Source: Bacteroidetes bacterium UBA1312
GTDB taxonomy: Bacteria > Bacteroidota > Bacteroidia > Chitinophagales > Chitinophagaceae
DNA length: 64,000 bases
Assembly (NCBI GenBank): GCA_002307135.1
Contig: DBTQ01000015.1
Span: 80,258-144,257 of the forward strand
Direction: 5' to 3'
The notes beneath the pieces are model-generated. The model ran no database searches and was not told the DNA's origin. It saw only the letters and a program-made list of their open reading frames with translations. Below, in pieces: positions 42,178-51,026 of this stretch. A program made the position numbers and the translations under genes. The stretch's first letter is position 1; every line of letters begins with the position of its first letter.

Positions 42178-44598
42178 ATGAAAGCCACTGCCCAATTGAT
42201 AAAAGAAAGCGTTCTTTGTTATCATTGCGGAGAAGAATGTCCTGATAAAAAAAATGTTCTCAAAGAGAAATATTTTTGCTGTAGCGGTTGCAAAATGGTT
42301 TATGAAATACTTAACCAAAACGAGCTTTGCACTTATTATGATCTAAATGAAAATCCGGGAATTGCGCAATCCATAAAAATACGTGCCGATAAATTCGAAT
42401 TTTTAGAGGACCAATCAATTGCACAAAAGCTGATCAACTTTAGCGACAATAAGCAAACGCAAGTTACCCTATACCTTCCTCAAATGCACTGTAGTAGCTG
42501 TCTTTGGCTACTAGAAAATGTGAATAAAATAAACAAAGGCATTATCTCTTCCCGAGTAAATTTTAGTTCGAAAGAAGTTTTTATCATTTTTGACAACAAA
42601 CAGACAACATTACGTTCAGTAGTAGAAACACTTGCAACAATAGGTTATGAACCTCATATTAGTTTGCAGGATATCAATACTATTGGCACTAAGAAAAGTA
42701 CTAGCAATCGTTTATATAAAATAGGCATCTCGGGATTTTGTTTCGCTAATATAATGATGATGAGTTTCCCCGAGTATTTTTCCATTGGAGGATTTCTCGA
42801 AAAAGAAATTGGTTCAGCATTGCATTATTTTATTATAGCGCTTTCACTACCAGTAATCTTTTATTGTGCTTCAGAATTTTTTGTAACAGCATGGAAAGGA
42901 TTCAAAAATAAATTTCTAAACATTGATCTACCTATTGCCATTGCCATTGCAATAACTTTTTTACGTAGCATTTATGAGATTAGCTCCGGCACTGGTAGTG
43001 GTTACTTAGATAGTATGTCAGGCATTGTTTTTTTCATGCTTGTAGGTCGTTTAGTACAAGACAGAACTTATCGCTCTATTTCATTCGACCGAGACTTTAA
43101 ATCATTCTTTCCAATTGCAGTAAACGTATTACGAGATGGACATTTTACACCAGTAGCTGTAGATAAAATATCGATTAATGATATCATTCAAATTCATGCT
43201 CATGAATTAATCCCAGTAGATGCTATTTTATCAAAAGGTAATGCAGAAATTGACTATAGCTTCGTAACAGGTGAAAGCATTCCCGTTGCTACTCAGACTG
43301 GCGAAATCGTATATGCCGGAGGCAAGCAATTAAGCTCAAATATTGAATTAGTTGTTATCAAAGAAGTCTCTCAAAGTTACCTTACTAACCTGTGGAACAA
43401 AGACATTTTCAAAAGCGAAAAAGCAAGCACATCTATCATTCATTCGATTAGTAAATACTTTACTGCAATAGTATTGTTAATCGGTAGCATTGCGGCAATT
43501 TATTGGCATCAGAGAGGACAAAGTTTATTAATGTGGAATGCCTTAACAACTATATTAATTGTTGCTTGTCCATGTGCACTATTGCTTTCCTCTACATTCA
43601 CCAATGGTAATATTTTGCGAATTTTAAGCAAACACAAATTTTACTTGCGTCATCCTGATGTAATTGAAGATTTATCCAAAATAAATCACATTGTTTTCGA
43701 CAAAACAGGAACACTTACGCAGAATAAAAAAGTAAAAGTAAATTATGATGGAATTGAATTAACCGAAGAACAAAAGCGCTCTATTAGTACATTACTTGCC
43801 GCATCAACACATCCACTCAGCCGTATTGTATATGACTATCTTGGGGGGAACGATCAGGAAGAAATCATATCATTCAAAACAGTCGTTGGTAAGGGTATAG
43901 AAGGCTGGGTCAATGAAAAACACATTAAAATCGGTTCTCAAAATTTCGTCAACACCAACCAATCTCAGGACAATAGCTCATCCGACGGTTCATCTGTTTT
44001 TATAAAAATAGATGAACAGGTATTGGGCGCATTTTATATCAAAAACAGTTATCGATTCGGATTCAATGAAGTAATACAACAACTAAAATCCAAATTCCGA
44101 TTATCTGTATTAAGCGGAGATAATGATGCCGAAGCCAATTATTTACACAAAGTTCTGGGCAACGAAACTGAGCTACTCTTCAATCAGCATCCAGAAGAAA
44201 AACTAGAATACATAGCATACTTACAACAAATAAAAAACGCTAAAGTGCTCATGATCGGAGACGGACTCAACGACTCCGGAGCCTTAAAGAAAAGCAATGT
44301 AGGCATTGCCCTTACAGAAGACACCAATAATTTTACTCCTGCCTCTGATGGCATTTTAGACGCGACTCAATTCGCACGCTTACCTCAGTTTATTGCATTT
44401 GCCCAAAGTGGCCGAAATATAATTATATCCAGCTTTGTGTTGTCTATTATGTACAACATTATCGGTCTATACTTTGCGGTACAAGGAACATTATCCCCAT
44501 TAGTTGCAGCATTACTCATGCCTTCTAGTTCGTTAAGCATAATACTCATAACATACGGCATGAGTGAATATGCTGGTCGGCGGCATGGACTCCAATAA
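42178..44598 (+). CDS. ccoI: copper-type P1B ATPase of cbb3 oxidase assembly (CcoI/FixI)
   Basis: 806 residues. N-terminal Cys-rich zinc-ribbon-like domain (CYHCGEECPD, then CCSGCKMVYEIL), followed by a heavy-metal-associated domain with MHCSSCLWLLENV (Cys105, Cys108). Eight membrane helices; ion-site CPC at 464-466, phosphorylation DKTGTLT (Asp508), TGES in FVTGESIPVA, and the hinge GDGLNDSGAL. The domain order is that of FixI/CcoI, which delivers copper for the binuclear centre of cbb3 oxidase. Followed by ccoS. Confidence 0.95.
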   Translation: MKATAQLIKESVLCYHCGEECPDKKNVLKEKYFCCSGCKMVYEILNQNELCTYYDLNENPGIAQSIKIRADKFEFLEDQSIAQKLINFSDNKQTQVTLYLPQMHCSSCLWLLENVNKINKGIISSRVNFSSKEVFIIFDNKQTTLRSVVETLATIGYEPHISLQDINTIGTKKSTSNRLYKIGISGFCFANIMMMSFPEYFSIGGFLEKEIGSALHYFIIALSLPVIFYCASEFFVTAWKGFKNKFLNIDLPIAIAIAITFLRSIYEISSGTGSGYLDSMSGIVFFMLVGRLVQDRTYRSISFDRDFKSFFPIAVNVLRDGHFTPVAVDKISINDIIQIHAHELIPVDAILSKGNAEIDYSFVTGESIPVATQTGEIVYAGGKQLSSNIELVVIKEVSQSYLTNLWNKDIFKSEKASTSIIHSISKYFTAIVLLIGSIAAIYWHQRGQSLLMWNALTTILIVACPCALLLSSTFTNGNILRILSKHKFYLRHPDVIEDLSKINHIVFDKTGTLTQNKKVKVNYDGIELTEEQKRSISTLLAASTHPLSRIVYDYLGGNDQEEIISFKTVVGKGIEGWVNEKHIKIGSQNFVNTNQSQDNSSSDGSSVFIKIDEQVLGAFYIKNSYRFGFNEVIQQLKSKFRLSVLSGDNDAEANYLHKVLGNETELLFNQHPEEKLEYIAYLQQIKNAKVLMIGDGLNDSGALKKSNVGIALTEDTNNFTPASDGILDATQFARLPQFIAFAQSGRNIIISSFVLSIMYNIIGLYFAVQGTLSPLVAALLMPSSSLSIILITYGMSEYAGRRHGLQ

Positions 44599-44677
44599 GA
44601 TGATATGAATCATATTTCATGCTGACACATGGCATAGTATAATAGCACATCTATAACAACCTTTGTAAAAGAAAATT

Positions 44678-44839
44678 ATGAGCATAATAATATTAATAGC
44701 CGCAGTGAGTATTCTAATAGCAGGAGGCTTTTTAATCGCCTTTTTATGGGGTGTAAAAGATGGTCAGTTTGATGACGATTTTGCACCTCCCAATAGAATT
44801 CTATTCGATGATACAATTAAAACAAAAAATCAAAAGTAA
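44678..44839 (+). CDS. ccoS: cbb3 oxidase maturation protein CcoS
   Basis: 53 residues: MSIIILIAAVSILIAGGFL is the single membrane helix, followed by FLWGVKDGQFDD, the conserved CcoS motif (W-x-(V/I)-(K/R)-x-GQ-(F/Y)-DD), and a short charged tail. Needed in other bacteria for cofactor insertion into cbb3 oxidase. It lies 79 bases after ccoI and 11 bases before ccoN, exactly the expected slot. Confidence 0.92.
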   Translation: MSIIILIAAVSILIAGGFLIAFLWGVKDGQFDDDFAPPNRILFDDTIKTKNQK

Positions 44840-44850
44840 ACATTAACAAC

Positions 44851-46983
44851 ATGGAATTACAGAAGTTTTATTACGACAACAAAATTCCCAAATTATTTGC
44901 AATAGCCTGTATCTTTTGGGGAGTAATAGGTATGCTTGTCGGGGTATTAATTGCATTTCAATTAGCTTTCCCTGTACTCAATTTTGGAATAGAATATACT
45001 ACGTTTGGTAGGGTAAGACCCATTCACACCAATGCTGTAATTTTCGCTTTTGTGGGGAATGGAATTTTTACCGGTGTATATTATTCATTACCTCGGTTAC
45101 TCAAAACACCCATGTGGAGCAATGCTCTTAGTAAAATTCACTTTTGGGGATGGCAACTAATCATCGTCGCAGCAGCACTTTCACTTGCTATGGGTTATAC
45201 TTCTGGTAAAGAATATGCCGAATTAGAATGGCCTATTGATATTGCCATTACATTAATTTGGGTAGCATTCGGCATCAATATATTCGGAACAATTCTTACT
45301 CGCCGGGAACGGCATTTGTATGTTGCAATATGGTTCTTTATTGCATCATGGGTGACCATTGCAATGTTACACATTGTCAATTCATTTGAGCTACCAGTCA
45401 GCTTCATGAAAAGTTATTCATGGTATGCAGGTGTACAAGATGCATTAGTGCAATGGTGGTATGGCCATAATGCGGTAGCCTTTTTTCTGACTACCCCTTA
45501 TCTCGGTCTGATGTATTATTTCTTACCCAAAGCCGCAGGTCGTCCGGTATATTCTTATAAACTAAGCATTGTCCATTTCTGGAGCTTAATCTTTCTATAC
45601 ATCTGGGCTGGCCCACACCATTTGCTTTATACAGCATTACCCGATTGGGCTCAATCATTGGGTACCGCATTTTCAATAATGTTACTACTACCAAGTTGGG
45701 GTGGTATGCTCAATGGTCTATTTACATTACGTGGAGCTTGGGACAAAGTACGTGAAGATCCTGTTCTTAAATTCTTTGTTGTTGCAGTTACTTGCTATGG
45801 TATGGCGACGTTTGAAGGTCCTATGCTCTCTCTTAAAAATGTAAATGCAATTTCCCATTATAGCGATTGGACTATTGCTCACGTACACATTGGGGCGTTG
45901 GGTTGGAACGGCTTTTTGACATTTGGTATGATGTATTGGCTAATACCAAAATTGTTTGATACAAAGCTTTATTCTAAAAAATTAGCGGCAACCCATTTTT
46001 GGATCGGCACATTAGGTATTATTCTTTATGCAATACCTATGTATTGGGCAGCATTTCGTAGTTATTTTATGTTGAGTGCCTTTACTCCTGAAGGTCAATT
46101 ACAATATCAATTCATTGATGTAGTACAAACAGTAGTTCCATTCTATGTACTTCGTGCATTAGGAGGTACGCTATACTTAGCAGGTGTATTAATAATGGTT
46201 TATAACCTAATAAAGACTGCGAAGCAAGGCTCATTTGTAGCAACTGAGGCTGCAGAAGCAGCGCCATTGACCAAACAATATGTGGCTCCGGCGAAAGCAC
46301 ACTGGCATTCTTTCATCGAAAGAAAACCAATTACATTACTTGTCTTAAGCTTAATAGTGGTTGGTATAGGAGGTTTAGTAGAGATGGTTCCAACGTTCTT
46401 GATCAAATCCAATATACCAACTCTTTCAAGTGTAAAACCATACACACCACTAGAACTACAAGGGCGCGATATTTATATTTCTGAAGGTTGTTACAATTGC
46501 CATTCACAAATGATTCGTCCATTCCGATATGAAGTAGCGCGTTATGGTGATTATTCAAAAGCGGGTGAATTTGTTTATGATCATCCATTCCAATGGGGCA
46601 GCAAGCGCACGGGTCCGGATTTGGCAAGAGAAGGAGGAAAATATCCAGACAGTTGGCACTTCAACCACATGATAGAACCTGTGTCTATGTCTCCTGGGTC
46701 TATTATGCCCACTTATCCATGGCTTTATGAAAAACAAATAGACATAGCAAGTACAAAATCTAAAATTTATGCTATGCGAAAACTAGGCGTTCCATATCCC
46801 AAAAATTACGAAGCAGTTGCAAATGACGATTTGAAAAAACAAGCAGATGGCATTGTCGAAAATTTGAGAAAAGATAAAATCAACATCAAAAGCGACAAGC
46901 AAATCATTGCACTCATAGCATACCTGCAAAGACTAGGGAAAGACATAAAAGCAGAGCAATCATCAAGTACTAAAACACAATAA
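44851..46983 (+). CDS. ccoNO: fused cbb3 cytochrome c oxidase subunits I/II (CcoN-CcoO)
   Basis: 710 residues: CcoN and CcoO in one polypeptide. The CcoN part has about twelve membrane helices with low-spin and high-spin haem ligands at His59 (RPIHTNAVIF) and in AHVHIGALGWNG (His344, His346), and CuB ligands His206 (WWYGHNAVAF) and His256-His257 (AGPHHLLY). A short linker (about 455-490) leads to the CcoO membrane anchor and a mono-haem domain with GCYNCHSQMIRPF (Cys547-His551) and GPDLAREGGKY. The fusion is common in Bacteroidota. Reduces O2 to water and pumps protons with high oxygen affinity. Confidence 0.96.
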   Translation: MELQKFYYDNKIPKLFAIACIFWGVIGMLVGVLIAFQLAFPVLNFGIEYTTFGRVRPIHTNAVIFAFVGNGIFTGVYYSLPRLLKTPMWSNALSKIHFWGWQLIIVAAALSLAMGYTSGKEYAELEWPIDIAITLIWVAFGINIFGTILTRRERHLYVAIWFFIASWVTIAMLHIVNSFELPVSFMKSYSWYAGVQDALVQWWYGHNAVAFFLTTPYLGLMYYFLPKAAGRPVYSYKLSIVHFWSLIFLYIWAGPHHLLYTALPDWAQSLGTAFSIMLLLPSWGGMLNGLFTLRGAWDKVREDPVLKFFVVAVTCYGMATFEGPMLSLKNVNAISHYSDWTIAHVHIGALGWNGFLTFGMMYWLIPKLFDTKLYSKKLAATHFWIGTLGIILYAIPMYWAAFRSYFMLSAFTPEGQLQYQFIDVVQTVVPFYVLRALGGTLYLAGVLIMVYNLIKTAKQGSFVATEAAEAAPLTKQYVAPAKAHWHSFIERKPITLLVLSLIVVGIGGLVEMVPTFLIKSNIPTLSSVKPYTPLELQGRDIYISEGCYNCHSQMIRPFRYEVARYGDYSKAGEFVYDHPFQWGSKRTGPDLAREGGKYPDSWHFNHMIEPVSMSPGSIMPTYPWLYEKQIDIASTKSKIYAMRKLGVPYPKNYEAVANDDLKKQADGIVENLRKDKINIKSDKQIIALIAYLQRLGKDIKAEQSSSTKTQ

Positions 46984-46988
46984 CAATT

Positions 46989-47156
46989 ATGAAATTCACT
47001 TATTATCTAGAAAAAATATCTGGGGTTAGTATTTATCCCATTATTTCACTGCTGTTGTTTGTAGCATTTTTCATAATTGTCACACTATGGGTAATCAGAA
47101 CAGACAAACAAACGATTGAATACATCGAAAATTTGCCATTGGAAAACGATAAATAA
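46989..47156 (+). CDS. ccoQ: small cbb3 oxidase subunit CcoQ-like
   Basis: 55 residues beginning MKFTYYLEKISGVSIYP, with one membrane helix (about 16-36, IISLLLFVAFFIIVTLWVI) and a short acidic tail (YIENLPLENDK). Size, topology and position between ccoNO (5 bases) and ccoP (10 bases) match CcoQ, which stabilises the complex. Sequence conservation in this family is low, so the call rests mainly on context. Confidence 0.82.
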   Translation: MKFTYYLEKISGVSIYPIISLLLFVAFFIIVTLWVIRTDKQTIEYIENLPLENDK

Positions 47157-47166
47157 ATACAGATCA

Positions 47167-48342
47167 ATGAAGCATCTCTCAAGAAAAATAAAATTACGTC
47201 TAACAGCACTAGTACTTCTACTAAGCACCACAATAGCGCGTGCTGCAGCTGAAGTTCCGCCAGTTAACAACGACACTAATTTCAAATTAGATGTCAATAC
47301 AGTGCTTACAGCTTGTGCTTTTTTATTACTCATCGTTATATTTGTATTAGGATCCACATTGCGTTCAGCTATTTTCTTTTACCACGAGAAAAGGAAAAAA
47401 GAATCAGCAGCAAGTTCGTCAGGGGCGAAATTGTTAAGCCTAATCATTGCAACGCTATTAATAGCCACAATCCCAGCAATGGCACAAGATGCTACAGCAA
47501 ATAACTTGCAAACATCCGGCCCTAGTACAATAAAAGATGCAGAAGTTTTACGTTGGGTACTCTACTCTGTATTGAGTTTAGAAATCATCGTTATTTTCTT
47601 GTTCACGAAAATGATTCGCTTCTTTACAGGTATTACAACATTCAAAGCAACGTCCAAAAAGCCACCATTATTCCAGATCGATTTCGCAAAAATATGGACT
47701 CGAATAAACAAATTTAAACCGATAGAAGAAGAAACATCTTTAGACACAGGTCATAGTTACGATGGCATTCGAGAGTTGAATAATGTTACTCCTCCTTGGT
47801 TCATTGCAGGCTTTGTGCTATCTATTCTATTTGCCATTATTTATTTGTACAGGTATCATGTGGCAGAATCAGCTCCGCTCCAAATAGAAGAGTATAATAT
47901 TGCTGTAGCTGAAGCAAAAGTAAAACAAGCTGAATATTTGAAAAAACAAGCCAATAATGTAGATGAAAATACCGTTGTATTATTAGGAAAAGATGGAGTT
48001 GAATCCGGAAAAGCATTGTTTGCAACCAACTGCGTAGCATGTCATGGAGACAAAGGACAAGGGGGTGTAGGGCCTAATTTGACAGATAATTATTGGCTAC
48101 ACAAAGGAGGCATAAAAGATGTCTTTAAATCCATAAAATATGGTTGGCAAGAGAAGGGAATGAAATCATGGAAAGACGATTTCTCGCCAAACCAAATAGC
48201 CCAACTAGCTAGCTTTGTCGAATCATTAAAAGGAAGCAATCCTCCCGGAGGAAAAGAACCGCAAGGCGATTTGTACAGTGAAGAAGCCGCCACTACGACT
48301 AAAGCAGATACGACAAAAACAAACCCTGAAGCAACAAAATAA
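47167..48342 (+). CDS. ccoP: cbb3 oxidase subunit III (CcoP), mono-haem form
   Basis: 391 residues from ATG 47167 (an earlier in-frame ATG at 47116 overlaps ccoQ and is rejected). Signal-peptide-like start, extra helices at about 45-65, 90-107 and 130-150, then the CcoP N-terminal motif YDGIRELNNVTPPWFIAGFVLS. One c-type haem site: CVACH at 289-293, with the later Met in KGMKSW as a candidate sixth ligand. Classical proteobacterial CcoP has two haems; only one is present here. C-terminal tail is Thr/Lys/Glu-rich. Confidence 0.93.
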   Translation: MKHLSRKIKLRLTALVLLLSTTIARAAAEVPPVNNDTNFKLDVNTVLTACAFLLLIVIFVLGSTLRSAIFFYHEKRKKESAASSSGAKLLSLIIATLLIATIPAMAQDATANNLQTSGPSTIKDAEVLRWVLYSVLSLEIIVIFLFTKMIRFFTGITTFKATSKKPPLFQIDFAKIWTRINKFKPIEEETSLDTGHSYDGIRELNNVTPPWFIAGFVLSILFAIIYLYRYHVAESAPLQIEEYNIAVAEAKVKQAEYLKKQANNVDENTVVLLGKDGVESGKALFATNCVACHGDKGQGGVGPNLTDNYWLHKGGIKDVFKSIKYGWQEKGMKSWKDDFSPNQIAQLASFVESLKGSNPPGGKEPQGDLYSEEAATTTKADTTKTNPEATK

Positions 48343-48368
48343 TTAAACGAATAGAGGTTGAATATTAA

Positions 48369-49775
48369 GTGATGGAAGACAAAATAGATAGCACTGAACA
48401 ACATGCAACTTATAGAGATAGGGTCAGCAATGTAACAGAAACAGGAAAACGAAAATGGGTATATGCCGAGCAACCCAAGGGTTGGTTTTACAATTTACGC
48501 AATTATTTTTCGCTATTTTATTTCATTGCATTTTTCAGCATACCATTGATTAAAGTCAATGGTATGCCCTTTTTAATGCTCAATTTTCCAGAAGGCAAGT
48601 TCATCGTTTTTAGTAAAATATTTTGGCCTCAGGATTTTTTCATCTTTGCTGTAGGAATGATCACTGCAATTATTTTTGTGGCGCTATTTACAGTAGTATA
48701 TGGCCGCTTATTTTGCGGATGGGTATGCCCACAAACAGTATTCATGGAGATGCTTTTTCGAAAAGTAGAATGGTGGATTGAAGGCTCTTATACGCAACAA
48801 CAGAAACTCGACAACGCGCCCTGGAACACAAATAAAATCATACGTAGGGGGGGAAAACATCTTGCATTTATAGCCTTGTCATTTATCATCGCGAATACTT
48901 TTCTGTGTTACATTATTAGTGTAGATGGATTGCTTAAAATAGTCCGGGAGCCGATTTCTGAACATTTAATATTACTAGGTGGGTTATTATTTTTTACATT
49001 CCTTTTTTACGCAGTTTTTGCATTTGTTAGAGACATTGTCTGCACCACCATTTGTCCTTATGGGCGTTTACAAAGTGTAATGTTTGATAAAGACACCATG
49101 CAAGTTGCATACGATTATAAAAGAGGAGAACCTAGAGGAAAACTATCATCTACGATTACTACAGGCGACTGTATCGATTGCAACAAATGCGTACATGTTT
49201 GTCCTACAGGTATAGACATACGCAATGGTGTACAAATGGAATGTGTTGGTTGTACTGCATGTATTGATGCATGTGACACCGTGATGGATAAAATTGGTAA
49301 ACCTAAAGGCTTAATACGTTATGCATCAGAAAACCAAATAGCTAAAGGTCGAAAATTTCATTTCAATAGCAGAATGAAAGCGTACTCTGCACTCCTTATT
49401 GGATTAAGCATTGTAATGACACTATTAATCGCAACTAGCCATAGCATTGACACATACGTCTCTAGGGCTAAAGGGCAATTGTATCAGGAACTTCCCAACA
49501 ATAAATTAAGCAATCTATACAATGCTAAAATCATCAATAAAACTAATCAAAATGTTCCAATAGAATTACGGTTAGAAAATGTTACGGGCGAAATAAAAAT
49601 GATAACCCAACACGAACTCATACTCAAGAAAGAAGCCCTAAACGAACTAACTTTTTTTATTATTTTAGATAAAAATCAAGTTCACAAAAGAGACATTAAA
49701 TTAAAGATAGGCGTTTATCAAAACGGTAAAAAGATCCAAACAGTAAACTCTACTTTTTTAGGGCCATTTATTTAA
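48369..49775 (+). CDS. ccoG: cbb3 oxidase accessory ferredoxin-like protein CcoG
   Basis: 468 residues. Several membrane helices with LFCGWVCPQTVFMEMLFRK, then CTTICPYGRLQSVMFD, two 4Fe-4S motifs DCIDCNKCVHVCPTGID and CVGCTACIDACD, further helix near 330, and a C-terminal Ig-like periplasmic domain (NVPIELRLENVTG). This is the CcoG/RdxA/FixG architecture, linked to copper reduction during cbb3 assembly. 26 bases after ccoP. Start may be the first or second Met. Confidence 0.95.
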   Translation: MMEDKIDSTEQHATYRDRVSNVTETGKRKWVYAEQPKGWFYNLRNYFSLFYFIAFFSIPLIKVNGMPFLMLNFPEGKFIVFSKIFWPQDFFIFAVGMITAIIFVALFTVVYGRLFCGWVCPQTVFMEMLFRKVEWWIEGSYTQQQKLDNAPWNTNKIIRRGGKHLAFIALSFIIANTFLCYIISVDGLLKIVREPISEHLILLGGLLFFTFLFYAVFAFVRDIVCTTICPYGRLQSVMFDKDTMQVAYDYKRGEPRGKLSSTITTGDCIDCNKCVHVCPTGIDIRNGVQMECVGCTACIDACDTVMDKIGKPKGLIRYASENQIAKGRKFHFNSRMKAYSALLIGLSIVMTLLIATSHSIDTYVSRAKGQLYQELPNNKLSNLYNAKIINKTNQNVPIELRLENVTGEIKMITQHELILKKEALNELTFFIILDKNQVHKRDIKLKIGVYQNGKKIQTVNSTFLGPFI

Positions 49776-49792
49776 ACAATAAAAGAATTATT

Positions 49793-50230
49793 ATGAACTG
49801 GGGATACAAAATTTTAGTGGTTATCATCATATTTATTGCTGGTATGGGCACAATGGTGACCATTGCTATGAAACAAAAAAATGAAATGGAAGACGACCAG
49901 TATTATGTCAAAGAATTAAAACATCAAAATCTCATCGACGCTGAAAAAAACTTAAACAAACTCGGCGAAAAATTAAGCATATTAGACACTAATAATCTTT
50001 TGAGATTAACAATCCCTCATTCAACTATAACAAACATTAGTAATGGAAAAATAGATTTTCTTCGTCCATCAGACCAAACAAAAGATCTGACAATAGCGAT
50101 GTCAATGGATGACCAAGGAGAACAATTTATCTCGAAAAAAAATTTAGTAAGGGGTCTTTATAATATAAAAGTTAGTTGGCAGAGCCAAGGTGTAGCTTAT
50201 TATACGGAACGTTCAATTTTCATTAATTAG
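49793..50230 (+). CDS. ccoH: FixH/CcoH family protein
   Basis: 145 residues. One N-terminal membrane helix (MNWGYKILVVIIIFIAGMG) and a periplasmic domain containing DDQYYVKELKHQ, FLRPSD, and RGLYNIKVSWQSQGVAYYTE, all typical of FixH/CcoH of Bacteroidota. Involved in cbb3 oxidase assembly or stability. 17 bases after ccoG and 6 bases before the next gene. Confidence 0.92.
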   Translation: MNWGYKILVVIIIFIAGMGTMVTIAMKQKNEMEDDQYYVKELKHQNLIDAEKNLNKLGEKLSILDTNNLLRLTIPHSTITNISNGKIDFLRPSDQTKDLTIAMSMDDQGEQFISKKNLVRGLYNIKVSWQSQGVAYYTERSIFIN

Positions 50231-50236
50231 TTTCTT

Positions 50237-50947
50237 ATGTTTTACAGCATACTAGCAGGTTTAGGCATCGGCTTATTAGGCAGCTTTCACTGTATTGGTA
50301 TGTGTGGACCTATTGCATTATCCTTACCCATTTATGGCAAATCAAAAGCAGAACAGTTATTGCTCATTGTATTGTATAATTTGGGAAGGGCATGTTCCTA
50401 TGCTTCGCTAGGTGCATTGTTTGGTTTTATTGGCAATCAATTTTTCTTATTTGGTTACCAACGGATATTTTCCATAACTATTGGCATTTCTATGCTCATT
50501 CTTCTCTTTGCTGGTAAATATTTGCCCAAACATTTCAGCATAGTAGAATCTTTTTACAACAAGATAAAAACCACACTCGTACGGCTCTTACAATCATCTC
50601 AAAATTTCTATTCTTACTTTTTAATCGGTGTCGCAAATGGGTTTTTACCATGTGGCTTAGTATATATTGCAATTGGTGCAGCAATGGCTACCGGCAATAC
50701 CTTTTCCGGAACTGCATTAATGTTTATGTTTGGATTAGGTACGTTTCCATTGATGATCAGCCTTATGATTTTTGGACGCTTTATTTCAGTTAAATTCCGT
50801 AACAATATGCGCAAACTCGTTCCTGTTTTCATAAGTACTACAGCAATTATTATTATACTACGAGGTATGAATTTAGGTATCCCATATTTGAGCCCTGAGT
50901 TACAAAATACATCTCAAAGTTTTCAACAAATTAAATGTCATAAATAA
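50237..50947 (+). CDS. TauE/SafE-type (DsbD_2-like) membrane protein of the cbb3 locus
   Basis: 236 residues, six membrane helices in two repeats, each with a characteristic Cys motif: GSFHCIGMCGPIALS (first) and NGFLPCGLVYIAIGAAMATG (second). This is the 'sulfite exporter TauE/SafE'/DsbD_2 family that regularly ends the ccoNOPGH operon in Bacteroidota, where it probably handles copper or reducing equivalents for haem-copper oxidase assembly. Last gene of the operon, directly before a strong terminator. Confidence 0.88.
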   Translation: MFYSILAGLGIGLLGSFHCIGMCGPIALSLPIYGKSKAEQLLLIVLYNLGRACSYASLGALFGFIGNQFFLFGYQRIFSITIGISMLILLFAGKYLPKHFSIVESFYNKIKTTLVRLLQSSQNFYSYFLIGVANGFLPCGLVYIAIGAAMATGNTFSGTALMFMFGLGTFPLMISLMIFGRFISVKFRNNMRKLVPVFISTTAIIIILRGMNLGIPYLSPELQNTSQSFQQIKCHK

Positions 50948-50972
50948 TTTAGGGTAAACAGTATCTTAGCCG

Positions 50973-51016
50973 CAATAAAAAAAGCTTCAGTTATATAACT
51001 GAAGCTTTTTTTATTG
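50973..51016. terminator. bidirectional terminator between the cbb3 operon and the helicase gene
   Basis: Long hairpin CAATAAAAAAAGCTTCAGTTA paired with TAACTGAAGC and T7 plus ATTG; the apex is a short AT loop. Poly-U on both strands suits the converging genes. Confidence 0.93.
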
Positions 51017-51026
51017 TATTCGACAA

